Assembly (NCBI GenBank): GCA_964548175.1
Contig: CAZJQS010000003.1
Coordinates: 1-64,000 of the forward strand
DNA: 64,000 nucleotides
Source of the DNA: JANQPA01 sp964548175
GTDB lineage: Bacteria; Bacteroidota; Bacteroidia; Chitinophagales; Saprospiraceae
Reading direction: 5' to 3'
The number at the start of each line of letters is the position of its first letter. Positions within the stretch are counted from its first letter, which is position 1. The notes below the pieces were generated by a model, which did not search any database, was not told the origin of the DNA, and saw only the letters and a program-made list of their open reading frames with translations. The translations under genes and the position numbers were made by a program. Positions 1-10,033 of this stretch are shown here, one piece after another.

Positions 1-3000
1 ATATCGTCTGTGACTTGGACGCGAACTTCGCGAATCGCCTGACAGTTTTCGTTTTCATCTGTTATGGTAACGGTATAAGTATCGTCTTCTGTCAATGTTG
101 CTATCGGATTAAAGGAGTTTGGATCATCCAATCCGGTAGCCGGAGACCACGTATATTTGAATTCCGGCACTCCTTCCGGATTAAGTTCGGTTGGTATACC
201 GTAGCATACTTGTATTAAGGTATCTGTAAGCAAAGTAAACTCATCGAAAACTCGAACGATGACAGAATCTATTTCTTTGCAATTCTTGGACGCAGAAGTT
301 GCTCTTACGAAATAAGTATTAGAAGCTGCATTTGGGATAACTTTAAGGCTAGACCCGTCTCCTATTTTATTCTGCAGATTACTGTCTTCAAACCATTCCA
401 CGGTTGAATTGGAAATCACCTCTGTATTAAGGGTAATTTCTTCAGAGGTACAGATCAAGGTATCCGGCGTCAGGCTGGTAATCACCTGATCTACCAGAAC
501 AGTTATGCTTTTAGTAGTAGAGCATATTTCCTGTCCAGGTGCGCTTGCTGTTACGGTATAGGTCGTCGTTTGTTCCGGACTTGCTATAGGAGAAGCGGGA
601 TTAGTCAGGTCAAGACCTGCTTGGGGAATCCAGTTATAGTTCAGGTTCTGCGCTCCGTTTTCGTTCAGTATTATATTGTCTCCCTTACAGATACGCACAG
701 TGTCTCCATCTGTAAAAGGAATCACTGGAATACGGATGATGATCTCTTTTTCCTCATTTGCCACACAAGGCTGGTCAGTTTCAATGGTCAAATTGACCAG
801 GATCGTATCGGCTGAAGAAAACTCGAGGACTGGATTTTGTTCTGAAGAACTACCCAACGGCCCGAAATTCCAGTTCCAGGATGTGATGGTTCCCTCTCCT
901 GACTGAGATTGATCGAAGAAAGAGATTCTGACCATTTCTTCTGTACACAGATCGATCTGGAAGTTAAAATCGGCGGCAATGCCGATTTGTGGAATAGTTA
1001 CAACCTGGGTGATGGTATCTGTACAATCTTCGACATTTTCATGATCAACGATCAAGCTTACGGAATACTGGCCCGGCGCAGAATAAGTATATACCGGGCT
1101 AAATTCATTAGAAGAAGCGCCTGGATTATTGATATCACCAAAATCCCACAAATAATTCAGTTTATCGGTTCCTGTGTTAGAGAAAACAACAGTACGGCCA
1201 TCACACTGTACTTCGAACTCAAAGCCCAGGTTAGCCGTAACGGCGGAATCGATCACGGTTACCAAAATGGTATCTTCGATGGCACAGCCCAGTTGGTTGG
1301 AAACACTGACAAACAATTCATGCATGCCTCCCGGAGCGAAAACGACGGGGCTAGCCGTGTTGGCGTCCGAAATATTCAGGGTATTACTGGTCCAGAAATA
1401 ATTCAGAGTATCCCGTGGATCCTCGTTTTCAATATTGAACAATAAGGTATCTCCTGCGCAGACGGCTGTTTTTTCGGGTAATTCGATATTTAAGGCGCCT
1501 TCGATGAGGTTTATTTCTTCTGAGGTTTCTTCACATCCAAACGCATCGGTGGCCACGGCCACAATTTGCTGTTCTCCCTGAGGAGTAATTTCCAAGGTAT
1601 TACCTTTGCCCAGGATCTCCCCTGTTGCTGTTTTCCATGTTATGGAAGCTTCTTGCTTTGTAGATGCGCTTAAAACGGTCTCGGGTTCACAAATGAGGCC
1701 ACCTCCTTCTACTGCAAGTCCAATTGGGGGGCTCACTAAAGCCGTCACCTCTTGTTGCACCACACAAGCACTTTGTCCTGGAATCTGCACGATCACATTA
1801 TACGTTTGTGTTTGATCCAGCGTAAAGACCGGTTCGGGGGAAGAGTCATCACTTAAGCCCGCAGAAGGTTGCCAGGTATAGTCATATCCTGTTATTCCAT
1901 TCAAATACCTGGTGGGGATGCCGGGACATAATCTAACCGTATCCTTATTCGGGATATCTTCTAATAAGCGCACTTCAACCTCTTTGGAGACGGCGGCCGG
2001 TCCGCAGCCGTTGCCGGCTTCTACGGTCAAAGAGACTGTGACGGTCTGGCTTTCCGAAAAAACGAAAGAAGGCTTTGCATCGGTTGAGCTGCGCCCGTCA
2101 CTGAGTGTCCAGTTCCAGCTATTGATGGGACCGACAGTGGAGGTTGACAAGTCATTGAAAGCCATGGTAAGGCTGCCTGCCGCACAATCCTGGTATTGGG
2201 CCTCAAAATCCGCAATGATCCTTCCGGTATCTACTTCAATATTTTTGGAGAGTGCTCCCGGGCAAAATCCTTCGCCCTCAGCCATTAGCGTGACGGTGTA
2301 GGTTCCTGGCGCAGAATAGGTATAGGTAGGTGAAAAAAGTGTAGAGGTATCAGATGAGGAATTTTCATCACCAAAGTCCCAGGAAAAGGTACCGGCCTGA
2401 TCGGAAGCATTGACAAAATTGATGGTAAAGCCATCACAATCAGGAACAGCGTCAAAGGACAGGGGCAATTTTGCCCCTGACCGGACGAAAATATTTTGGG
2501 TGTAAAAGCAAGAGCCGTCCGGTGCGATCAATTCGAGTGATAAGGTGGTATCGCCGGTAAAGCGCATAGCAGTTACCGGGCTGTTAGGATTACTAACCAG
2601 GTCAGCCGGCTGCCATTGATAATTCCATGTTTGAAATGTTTGACCTAAAGGAGTTAATAATATTGAATCTCCGGGACAAGCTTCAAAAAGGGTATCACGG
2701 ATAAAATCAGTAGGAATGCTATCGGTGATCTTGAAGGGCTTTGTAACCGTTACTTCACAGTTGTTTGAGGAAACGGCTTTCAGCGTTATGGAGCCTTCAG
2801 AAAGCAGAGGGATCTTAAAAGCAGGATGCTCTTCAAAAGAACCTATTTTAAAATCTTGCGTCTTTAATTCCCAGATGTATTTGGAGATGTTCACCAGAGA
2901 ATCGAAGCTTAGGTTAATGGTGCTGAGGATTGCGGTATCGGGACAATTAAACACCTCAAAATCAAAATCTGCGACAAGGCTGTTACTGGTAAGTGTAATT

Positions 3001-4115
3001 GTTTGAATGACGGTATCCGGGCAGACCGAACCAGGGTTAGCGATTAAGGCAACTTGATAAGACCCGGTATCGGGGAAGGTGAAGATTGGATTTTCCGCCA
3101 CACTCGACAAATCGGTTGAAGGCCAGTTAAAATACCATTGGAAGGAAGAAGCGCCTGTGCTTGTATTGGTAAAGCGAACGGTTAGGTCATCACAAACCAG
3201 TTGCGGCGCGGCGAAGGCGGCGATAACCGGCTGACAAGAGACGACATTAAACTCAAAATCCCTTCTCACTCTGGAAAGCAAGAGGCCGGTTGAGCGATCG
3301 TATTCCTCCACACACACTCCAACGATAAATTGGCCCAGCAATCCAGGTTTAACGCTCAGCAATCCTGTTTGCGGATTGATGGTAAGTTTTTCTCCTAAAG
3401 GTCCGAGCATTTGATCGACATCGAAATTCTGCTCCCAGAATACGGTATCGTAAGGAGGGTTGTTAGGCGGCTGAGGTTTGGGAGTGGACAGAGAGGCGCC
3501 GGAGAGAGGGGCACAAAGTTTATATACAAGCGAGTCGGTCCCGTCTGGATCGACTGCTGAATGATCGAATTCAAAAGGCTGATCAACGCAGATGGCTACA
3601 GGCGGCCATTCTCCGAACACGGGGCTGCTGTTCTGGGCAAGCATGGCCTCATAGGTCAGCCAAATATCATAGGTAGCGCCGGTAGCGACCGGGTCGATGA
3701 TATTAGAGACGGTTATATTTCGGCAGCAACGCTGGTAGACGATATTGTATCCACCTATGAGGGGTTCAAGCGTGACGGTATCCCGGTAAGTGGTCGTATG
3801 GACACAAAGGTTATTAGGAACGACCAGGCATTCGGTGAAAATAGTTGCTGGAAGGGTATCATTTTTCCCACTGAAAGGGATGAGTAATTCTTTGACCAGC
3901 AAGCCATTGCGATCAAAGACACCTACTGAAGCCGGATCATCGAAGTCAGCTTCCGGGTTACCCTCCACGCAATCCCGGTAGAAATTAATGGTAATTTCAT
4001 ACTGGTCATTACCCAGAGCGCGATAGCTGATTTCGCCGCCCACTGTGTGGGTCGCTTGTAGTTGAAACGGCAAAAACACCAGCAAGAACAATAAGAGCCT
4101 GTAGACATATTTCAT
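1..4115 (-). CDS. PKD-repeat cell-surface protein, partial (C-terminus outside window)
   Basis: A very long minus-strand frame starts with ATG at 4115-4113 and stays open to the left edge, about 1,370 codons. It begins with a signal peptide (MKYVYRLLLFLLVF, then a predicted cut after LQA). The rest is a chain of immunoglobulin/PKD-like modules. Canonical WDFGD motifs with a following YTYSAPG-type strand occur near residues 578 and 989. Related but more divergent modules with paired cysteines fill the spaces between them. Such proteins in Bacteroidota are usually surface adhesins or gliding-associated proteins exported by type IX secretion, with a sorting domain at the extreme C-terminus, which lies outside the window. 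It follows the porE-like gene by 60 nt, so co-transcription is likely. The secretion route is inferred from context. Confidence 0.85.
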   Translation of the reverse strand, partial: MKYVYRLLLFLLVFLPFQLQATHTVGGEISYRALGNDQYEITINFYRDCVEGNPEADFDDPASVGVFDRNGLLVKELLIPFSGKNDTLPATIFTECLVVPNNLCVHTTTYRDTVTLEPLIGGYNIVYQRCCRNITVSNIIDPVATGATYDIWLTYEAMLAQNSSPVFGEWPPVAICVDQPFEFDHSAVDPDGTDSLVYKLCAPLSGASLSTPKPQPPNNPPYDTVFWEQNFDVDQMLGPLGEKLTINPQTGLLSVKPGLLGQFIVGVCVEEYDRSTGLLLSRVRRDFEFNVVSCQPVIAAFAAPQLVCDDLTVRFTNTSTGASSFQWYFNWPSTDLSSVAENPIFTFPDTGSYQVALIANPGSVCPDTVIQTITLTSNSLVADFDFEVFNCPDTAILSTINLSFDSLVNISKYIWELKTQDFKIGSFEEHPAFKIPLLSEGSITLKAVSSNNCEVTVTKPFKITDSIPTDFIRDTLFEACPGDSILLTPLGQTFQTWNYQWQPADLVSNPNSPVTAMRFTGDTTLSLELIAPDGSCFYTQNIFVRSGAKLPLSFDAVPDCDGFTINFVNASDQAGTFSWDFGDENSSSDTSTLFSPTYTYSAPGTYTVTLMAEGEGFCPGALSKNIEVDTGRIIADFEAQYQDCAAGSLTMAFNDLSTSTVGPINSWNWTLSDGRSSTDAKPSFVFSESQTVTVSLTVEAGNGCGPAAVSKEVEVRLLEDIPNKDTVRLCPGIPTRYLNGITGYDYTWQPSAGLSDDSSPEPVFTLDQTQTYNVIVQIPGQSACVVQQEVTALVSPPIGLAVEGGGLICEPETVLSASTKQEASITWKTATGEILGKGNTLEITPQGEQQIVAVATDAFGCEETSEEINLIEGALNIELPEKTAVCAGDTLLFNIENEDPRDTLNYFWTSNTLNISDANTASPVVFAPGGMHELFVSVSNQLGCAIEDTILVTVIDSAVTANLGFEFEVQCDGRTVVFSNTGTDKLNYLWDFGDINNPGASSNEFSPVYTYSAPGQYSVSLIVDHENVEDCTDTITQVVTIPQIGIAADFNFQIDLCTEEMVRISFFDQSQSGEGTITSWNWNFGPLGSSSEQNPVLEFSSADTILVNLTIETDQPCVANEEKEIIIRIPVIPFTDGDTVRICKGDNIILNENGAQNLNYNWIPQAGLDLTNPASPIASPEQTTTYTVTASAPGQEICSTTKSITVLVDQVITSLTPDTLICTSEEITLNTEVISNSTVEWFEDSNLQNKIGDGSSLKVIPNAASNTYFVRATSASKNCKEIDSVIVRVFDEFTLLTDTLIQVCYGIPTELNPEGVPEFKYTWSPATGLDDPNSFNPIATLTEDDTYTVTITDENENCQAIREVRVQVTDD

Positions 4116-4175
4116 GAGATCAGTGATTGTGTGTAGTGTCACGGAATTTTTTTTCACCTAAGTAATTTGTACGTT

Positions 4176-6692
4176 TCATTCAATTCTTCGAACGTCAATA
4201 AGTACAATGTCCACCCTTCGTTCGAGGGAAGACAGATAGCTAAAGATCGAAGCATTCAAATCGGAAAGGTATTCTTTCACGGAGGGGGGTGCTTCTTTTT
4301 CTCCTTTAGGGTTTGGGGAAATTTTAAATAAACCTTTTTCAATATATGGTTTCATCAAACCATTCTGATAATTGACCAAAAGATCATAAACAGCTTGTAT
4401 CCGCCGTTTACTAAGTAAAAGATTGTAAGCTTCGTTACCTATAGGGCTGGCGTATCCTCGCAGTTCCACTTCAATTTCATGGCCGTTATCCATATACTGT
4501 TTAAAGACCTGCACCAGGGTATCCAGTTTCTGGAAGTCCTCCAATTCTCTGACGAAAAAGCGAGACATCCGGAGGATATCGGCCCTCGTCACGATGGGGC
4601 TTCGCTCCAAGCGGCTGACGTATCGGTCTCTTTTGGATTTATATTCTCTGTATAAAGACAGATAATCTTCTGCCGGCACCTCCGGTGTTCTCCCCATCTT
4701 AGGGCGATCATTCTCGAAATACAGCGGCACAGTTTTATCCGGGATGAGGCTGGGGATATTAGGCAGCCTGGTCAGGTAGAGGGTGTCGCGAAAACGGCCG
4801 GCGTTGATCTTTTTAAAATCGCTGACGGTAAAATAAAGGCGGTCGGCACTTTGGGCAGTAGGAATTAACGGGGATTTTCTAACCTTAACCAGATAATTGG
4901 TGTTTAACTCTATGGGATAGATACGGCTATTACTTTCCCTTCCTGTTCCTTTGACAAATTCCGATATCTGTATGGGGGCTTGATCAGTGATGATCTTTTG
5001 CAGTTCAAACTCGGGCTCCTCTACAGGCTCTCCTCCGGGTTTTTCGAAGGCATAGACTTGTAAGGAAGGTTTGGGCATCAGATTCAATCGTATTTCGTAG
5101 GTGTCCCGGGGAATGGATAACAGTTCCAGCATATTCACCAGCTGCAGCGTATCGTAGTAGCCCTGCCTTTTTCCTTCCACGATGTAAGAATCGGTAGGGC
5201 TCCAAAAGCCGAAATTAAATATATTACCATCGGGGTTGGTCTGTTCATCGACTTTGATGCGATCTTTATCGCTACCGCTCCTTACCAGGATGCTTCTCGG
5301 CACGGTCACCTCGAAGAGGGGTTCTTTAGTAATGGCATCAAAAGTTTTCACGATCACTACCTCGGGGCGTTCTTTCAGTGGAATGCGGTAAATGTCGTAG
5401 CAGCAGGCATCCAGTTCGGGATCGTACAGCAGCGACTCTTCGCGGTCGGAGGCCAGGTAAGCCATTTTTCTTTGAGAATCGAAGTAAAAGAAGGCATCAT
5501 TGTAGCTTGAATTGACTTCCACGCCAAGATTGACTTTATTGATCCATTCCTCTCCGATCTTTGTAACTTTATAGATATCGGCTCCACCCATGGTGTAATC
5601 GCCATCCGTAGAATAATAGAGTGTTTGTGTGTGAGCATCAAAGAAGGGGCTGATTTCATCTCCACGATCTGTATTGATGGCATCTACAGGAATGGGCTCT
5701 GAGAAAGAGGTGGGACCATCTATTACTGAATAGAAAATATCCTTTCGATCTATGGTATCACTCAAGCGATCCGAGGAAAAAAACAACAGTTCCTTGTTGG
5801 TTAGTTTGTCCAGGCCGATATTGGGCTGTGTAGAACTAAACTCCGGGTGGTTATGCGGGAACTTGAATTCACGCCCAAAGCTCCCGTTCACGATATCCCT
5901 GTAGTAGATATCGCATTTTATCTGGTAGGCATCTATATTTTGGCAGATGGTATAGTACACGCGGGTTTTGTCGGTATTAAAAACGAGATTACCGACATGC
6001 AGTCCTTCCTGGTTTAGTTCCAGGAGTGGTTCGCCCGGCAATTCGGGAGCAGCTTTAAAGATTTCTGCGTAGTGCCTTTTAACGAATTGTTCTTTATCCC
6101 GGTAGATATTCCGAATGGAGGTATAATAAAAATCGCCGTCGACTTCTACAAGTCCAAAATCCGATCGATGGGTGTTGATCCGGCGGTCTCCACTGGAGTC
6201 GATCCGCTGGAGGGGCCCGTCAAAAAGGGCAAAGGGGCTGATCTTTTCTCTTACTTTGATACAGTCCTCGATTTCCTTTTGGGCTATCGGCACGAAGGCG
6301 TCTCCCGGCGGGCGGGTATTTCTATATCGGTTGACAAAGCTTTGGTAGTATTTTATGGCTTTGTTGTATTGTCCGTATTGTTTATACACTCTGGCCAGGT
6401 AGAATTCGGACAGGGGGTATTGATCCAGGGAGGCTTTATCTGAAATTATGGCTTTGTAATAGGCTACAGCAAGGTCATAGGCTTTATAGACCCTGGCAGA
6501 TTCTGCAATACGGTATTTTGCTTCCGTGAGGGTACTGTCATAGGTAAGTGCTACGCGGTAATACTTAATGGCCGACCGGTGGTCGTTCACCGTGAAAGCG
6601 CTGTCAGCAGCGTTAAGCCATTTCTTAAGGCGTTGAGCTTGGGCAGGTACAATAAAAAGACAACAAAAAAGTACGATCAATAACTTGTTCAT
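4176..6692 (-). CDS. OmpA-family protein with TPR and beta-propeller regions (PorE-like)
   Basis: 838 residues from the ATG at 6692. An upstream in-frame start at 6770 would spoil the clear signal peptide (MNKLLIVLFCCLFIVPAQA). Residues about 22-140 form TPR-type helices (YYRVALTYDSTLTEAKYRIA, then KYYQSF). The middle holds PD40/beta-propeller-like repeats (ISPFFDAHTQTLYYSTDGD), followed by a carboxypeptidase-regulatory-like stretch. The C-terminus is an OmpA peptidoglycan-binding domain (LRGYASPIGNEAYN, LSKRRIQAVYD, ERRVDIVL). This domain order matches PorE, the type IX secretion component that binds peptidoglycan. It lies between the sprF-like gene (120 nt upstream) and the PKD gene (60 nt downstream). 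PorE itself versus a paralogue tied to this substrate cannot be decided by eye. Confidence 0.8.
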   Translation of the reverse strand: MNKLLIVLFCCLFIVPAQAQRLKKWLNAADSAFTVNDHRSAIKYYRVALTYDSTLTEAKYRIAESARVYKAYDLAVAYYKAIISDKASLDQYPLSEFYLARVYKQYGQYNKAIKYYQSFVNRYRNTRPPGDAFVPIAQKEIEDCIKVREKISPFALFDGPLQRIDSSGDRRINTHRSDFGLVEVDGDFYYTSIRNIYRDKEQFVKRHYAEIFKAAPELPGEPLLELNQEGLHVGNLVFNTDKTRVYYTICQNIDAYQIKCDIYYRDIVNGSFGREFKFPHNHPEFSSTQPNIGLDKLTNKELLFFSSDRLSDTIDRKDIFYSVIDGPTSFSEPIPVDAINTDRGDEISPFFDAHTQTLYYSTDGDYTMGGADIYKVTKIGEEWINKVNLGVEVNSSYNDAFFYFDSQRKMAYLASDREESLLYDPELDACCYDIYRIPLKERPEVVIVKTFDAITKEPLFEVTVPRSILVRSGSDKDRIKVDEQTNPDGNIFNFGFWSPTDSYIVEGKRQGYYDTLQLVNMLELLSIPRDTYEIRLNLMPKPSLQVYAFEKPGGEPVEEPEFELQKIITDQAPIQISEFVKGTGRESNSRIYPIELNTNYLVKVRKSPLIPTAQSADRLYFTVSDFKKINAGRFRDTLYLTRLPNIPSLIPDKTVPLYFENDRPKMGRTPEVPAEDYLSLYREYKSKRDRYVSRLERSPIVTRADILRMSRFFVRELEDFQKLDTLVQVFKQYMDNGHEIEVELRGYASPIGNEAYNLLLSKRRIQAVYDLLVNYQNGLMKPYIEKGLFKISPNPKGEKEAPPSVKEYLSDLNASIFSYLSSLERRVDIVLIDVRRIE

Positions 6693-6811
6693 GGTCAACA
6701 ATGTAGGTTTTCTAATAATGCCGATACCCAAACAGTATGCTTGTTTAGCAAAAAAATAAGGCTTTATCATTATGTGTGGATTGTTGTAGTTTTCTCAGTA
6801 ACATGTATTCA

Positions 6812-7864
6812 TTAAAGTAGCCGACAATTATCGGGGGAAAGCATCGGCACGGTTTTAATGATATAACCAACTGCAAATTCCAGTCCCCCATCGCCGCGCG
6901 TAGCGGCGTTGAAGCCCGAAATATTGATATCATAGCTAAAACTGGCATGCCAGTTTTTGTAGAACACTTCGAAAGTAGGTGCGTAGGCGTCGCCGAAGTC
7001 CTGAAAGCGCAGATTCACTCCCGCCTGAACAGCGATCTCGTTGCCGGGATCGGTGCTGACGTGGTATTTGACGCCCATGCCGGCCAGGGCTTCCAGGTAC
7101 TGATCCTGCACTTTAGCGCCCAACCTGCCCACGATATCCAACTTAGGGTCGACCATAAGGGTGCCGAAAGCATAAGGGCTAACCCGGACAGGCAACAATA
7201 GCGTGCTGCCTTCGATGAAGCTCTGGTTAGGCCGGGTAAGGTGGAAGATGCCGATACCAAAATCCAACTTAGAACGGTTTTGCTGGGGATACAATAATTG
7301 ATTATCGGCCAGGCTCTGCAACCTGAAATTGATGCCGGCGGAAAAATCGAAAAAGTTATTGTTCTCCGCATTATTGACTACTTCGTTATTGGGATTGTTC
7401 GGATCATAACCTCCGGGGAGGGTATACTGACTGTCGAAACTTATCCCTCTCAGGCTGAAACGACGCTGGTGATGCCCCACCTGAAAGCCGATAGTGGTAA
7501 AAAAGCGCTTGCTGATCTTCTGTGTGTAAGAGACGGGCAGGTTGAAGTTCGAATGAGCCATATTGGTAAAGCCCGCCTGATCAAAATTGAAATGAAACCC
7601 AACGGCAAAGAAGCCAGTGGAATATTCCGAACCCCTAATCTTGACGTCCCCTCCCAACGTGACGGTCTTAAAATCTGCCGGTACAGAAGCCCATTGGAAT
7701 CTGTGGTTCCCCATAATTCGAATATCCCCCGAAAAAATACCCGTCAGCGCCGGATTCATATTAAACGGTGCATTATAAAATTGCGAATAATGAATGTCCT
7801 GTGACAAGGCCGGCAATTGCGCAACTACAATCAATAGCAACAGTAATCGTAATTTTCGTTCCAA
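6812..7864 (-). CDS. PorP/SprF-family type IX secretion outer-membrane protein
   Basis: 350 residues. The signal peptide (LLLLLIVVAQLPALSQ) is followed by the family hallmark DIHYSQFYNAPFNMNPALTG, then alternating beta-strands of an outer-membrane barrel to the C-terminus. The start must be TTG at 7864-7862: an in-frame TAA lies only five codons upstream, and the next Met is inside the mature domain. SprF/PorP proteins help deliver or anchor specific type IX substrates such as SprB. It is the first gene of a leftward operon with the PorE-like and PKD proteins, so it is probably the partner for that surface protein. The family assignment is firm; the substrate pairing is inferred from synteny. 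Confidence 0.88.
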   Translation of the reverse strand: MERKLRLLLLLIVVAQLPALSQDIHYSQFYNAPFNMNPALTGIFSGDIRIMGNHRFQWASVPADFKTVTLGGDVKIRGSEYSTGFFAVGFHFNFDQAGFTNMAHSNFNLPVSYTQKISKRFFTTIGFQVGHHQRRFSLRGISFDSQYTLPGGYDPNNPNNEVVNNAENNNFFDFSAGINFRLQSLADNQLLYPQQNRSKLDFGIGIFHLTRPNQSFIEGSTLLLPVRVSPYAFGTLMVDPKLDIVGRLGAKVQDQYLEALAGMGVKYHVSTDPGNEIAVQAGVNLRFQDFGDAYAPTFEVFYKNWHASFSYDINISGFNAATRGDGGLEFAVGYIIKTVPMLSPDNCRLL

Positions 7865-8305
7865 GGTCTCGTGATTTTAGTTGTTAAACTTTTTTCATTC
7901 TCCATCTTTATCCGGGCGAAATTTCACCCTTATAAAATTACAAAAATCTTTTATATGAAATGCTTTTTACCGGATCAAAGACTTATTACCGCATTGTCCG
8001 GGCTTAGAACATTTCAATACCTGATTGAAAGATCAAAGGTCGTCCATTAGTGAAAGAGGAAATTTCTGGTAGTACAACAGCTGAAGGGAACCCAAACATA
8101 AGCCACCTCCGATCTCAAAGCATGTGTCTGAAATGTTCAATCGTACTCGGGAGGTATCAACTTAAATTTCGGCCTTGGGAGATTGAATTATGCTATTAGC
8201 ACAGAATAAATAAATACAAGCTGCAATATATCCTTTCCTGTGATCAAAATCAACCGCAGGGGGTAATTGCCATTTAATTGTACGTTCATTTTTAATATAT
8301 GTTAT

Positions 8306-8332
8306 TTTTTTAAGCTTTTTTTGCTTAAAAAA
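8306..8332. repeat. 10-bp inverted repeat with seven-T loop
   Basis: TTTTTTAAGC and GCTTAAAAAA are perfect complements separated by seven T residues. It could end transcription in either direction, but no adjacent gene clearly needs it. Confidence 0.5.
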
Positions 8333-8947
8333 TCCTGCCTGGAACACAACAGGTATTCCAAGCAGATCAACAGCTTGCTTGAACGCCAGGTAGATGCCGG
8401 GAAAAATATTTACTCACCCCCCAATAATAGGCTATTTAAACAATATAGCATAATGAATATTAAAATTTCACATTTTTCTTGTTCCTTAGAAACAAAAGGC
8501 CTATCTTTGAAGCATCCGATTAATTGTTGACGACCTATTCCAGAGGCAGCAAGTCTGTTGCCCGGCAATTACAAAAATTGAACTAAGCAGATGCGAATGC
8601 ATTTGATCAGGTTCAAGGCTTCTCTGTGAGAAAACTGCAAGAAAATTTTTCTTTTGAAAAGTAAGGCGAAACGCTAATTGTTCACACTATTATTTTATTT
8701 GTGAATAATTATATAAAAAATTATTGCATGAGATATTTTTTTATATCTTAGCAAAAAGAATAGAAAGAGTCCCAATTTAAATAAAAGGTGTTTAAAAGTA
8801 CACCAGCTTCGAATTCCATACTTATCTAACTTTTTAAACGTTTGGCACACCTAAAACGGGTGTTGCGGGTACTTTTTATTTGGTGTTTACACTAAATGCA
8901 AAAGACGCCTGTACATTCATTACTGTCTCATGTTCAGTAAGGCGATC

Positions 8948-8955
8948 TATTTTTG
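8948..8955 (+). promoter_or_regulatory. Bacteroidota-type -7 box (TATTTTTG) for the beta-helix gene
   Basis: TATTTTTG fits the TAnnTTTG consensus of the primary Bacteroidota sigma factor and lies 25 nt before the GTG start at 8980. No good TTG -33 element is visible at the usual 19-21-nt spacing. Confidence 0.45.
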
Positions 8956-8979
8956 TACCAACTTCAAAAGGTTTAAAAA

Positions 8980-9954
8980 GTGAAAAAGCTAGGACTACTT
9001 ATTATTGTATTATTGTTAGGGTGGCCACTGGCGGCTCAACGTACTTGGTTTGTAAAGCAAGGCATGTCTGGAAATGGAACCTCCTGGGAAAAGTCATTCG
9101 GTGATTTACAGGAGGCGCTTAGAGTAGCCAAAAAAGGTGACGCCATTTGGGTGGCTGCCGGAAGATATACACCTACACAGAACGCTGATCGCTCCATCAG
9201 TTTTCATATTAAAGACGGCATCCTGTTAATGGGAGGTTTTGCCGGATACGAAACCCATACTGATCAGCGCAACTACCGCACCAACCTGACCATCCTCAGC
9301 GGCGAAATAGGGGGAGAGAGTCCTATGGATAATTCCTACACCGTAGTAACCATAACCAATGCCAGTTCTTCTACCGTTATTGACGGATTTGTCATTGCAG
9401 ATGGCGAAGCCAAAGGCGGCGTCGGTGAAGTTGGTGATGCTTACAGCTGTGGTGGTGGCATTTTCAATGTGGGAGACGGACAAGGATCCAATCCGGTGAT
9501 CAAGAACTGCCGCATTGTAAACAACTATGCGTTTTACGGAGGCGGCATCTTCAACTATGCTCCCAATAACGGCCATTGCAAGCCGACCATTATCAATTCT
9601 GAATTCGAACTGAATGTTGCCGATCTGGATGGAGGCGCCATTTATAATTATGGAGTAGACGGGCACTCTTATCCGATCATCAGAGGCTCAAAGTTTATAA
9701 GGAATCAGGCGGATTATGGGGCTGTGATCTACACAGAATATCCTGACTGCCAGTTTGCGCCTACCATGAGCAACTGCCAGTTCGAGTATAATGTAGCATA
9801 TACCAGAGGCGCGGTTTATTATGATCAGTTTTCTCCGGAAGGCCCCTGCAATACAAAGATAGTAGCTTCTATTTATGCAGAGAATAAGGCCAGTGTAGGC
9901 ATACTTGCCCAGGATAATCAAAAATCCAGCAGAGATAAAGCTGCTTATCGGTAA
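8980..9954 (+). CDS. Secreted right-handed parallel beta-helix protein
   Basis: 324 residues from a GTG start that opens directly on a signal peptide (KKLGLLIIVLLLGWPLAAQ). The mature N-terminus (TWFVKQGMSGNGTSWEKSF, then DLQEALRVAKKGDAIWVAAG) is the usual cap of pectate-lyase-like beta-helix proteins. Residues about 120-300 form coils of roughly 35 residues with repeated N-x-C/E and GGGIFN or GGAIYNY motifs. Such proteins bind or cleave polysaccharides or act as adhesins, but catalytic residues cannot be named here. There is no recognisable type IX sorting domain at the C-terminus, and the protein is shorter than many relatives, so it may act alone in the periplasm or at the surface. A terminator follows. 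Confidence 0.8.
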   Translation: MKKLGLLIIVLLLGWPLAAQRTWFVKQGMSGNGTSWEKSFGDLQEALRVAKKGDAIWVAAGRYTPTQNADRSISFHIKDGILLMGGFAGYETHTDQRNYRTNLTILSGEIGGESPMDNSYTVVTITNASSSTVIDGFVIADGEAKGGVGEVGDAYSCGGGIFNVGDGQGSNPVIKNCRIVNNYAFYGGGIFNYAPNNGHCKPTIINSEFELNVADLDGGAIYNYGVDGHSYPIIRGSKFIRNQADYGAVIYTEYPDCQFAPTMSNCQFEYNVAYTRGAVYYDQFSPEGPCNTKIVASIYAENKASVGILAQDNQKSSRDKAAYR

Positions 9955-10003
9955 TCAATCAAGAGCATAAACAGACTATATCTACATACCTAAAACTTAT
10001 ATC

Positions 10004-10033
10004 AAAGCTGCCTGCGGGCAGCTTTGCTTTTTT
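10004..10033 (+). terminator. Rho-independent terminator of the beta-helix gene
   Basis: A perfect 9-bp stem (AAAGCTGCC / GGCAGCTTT) with a TGCG loop is followed by GC and six T residues. It sits 50 nt after the stop codon and touches the stop codon of the convergent minus-strand gene. Confidence 0.85.

Larger units (their letters stand above)
7865..8979. other. 1.1-kb gene-free, AT-rich interval
   Basis: No convincing gene was found on either strand; the longest frames (8162-8347 minus, 8267-8530 plus) lack signal peptides, domains and plausible codon use. It separates the divergent sprF-like and beta-helix genes and must hold both promoters. Visible structure includes a T7-loop hairpin at 8306-8332, a TATCTTTG box near 8503, a run of GGTGT/ACACC motifs between 8788 and 8885, and the promoter box at 8948. 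A small RNA cannot be excluded. Confidence 0.6.

Noticed and set aside
909..1445. 178-codon open frame on the plus strand
   Set aside because: Antisense to the PKD protein, which reads through the whole region with PKD motifs.
8162..8530. Short frames on both strands in the gene-free interval
   Set aside because: No start context, domain or plausible composition; they overlap the T-rich hairpin.
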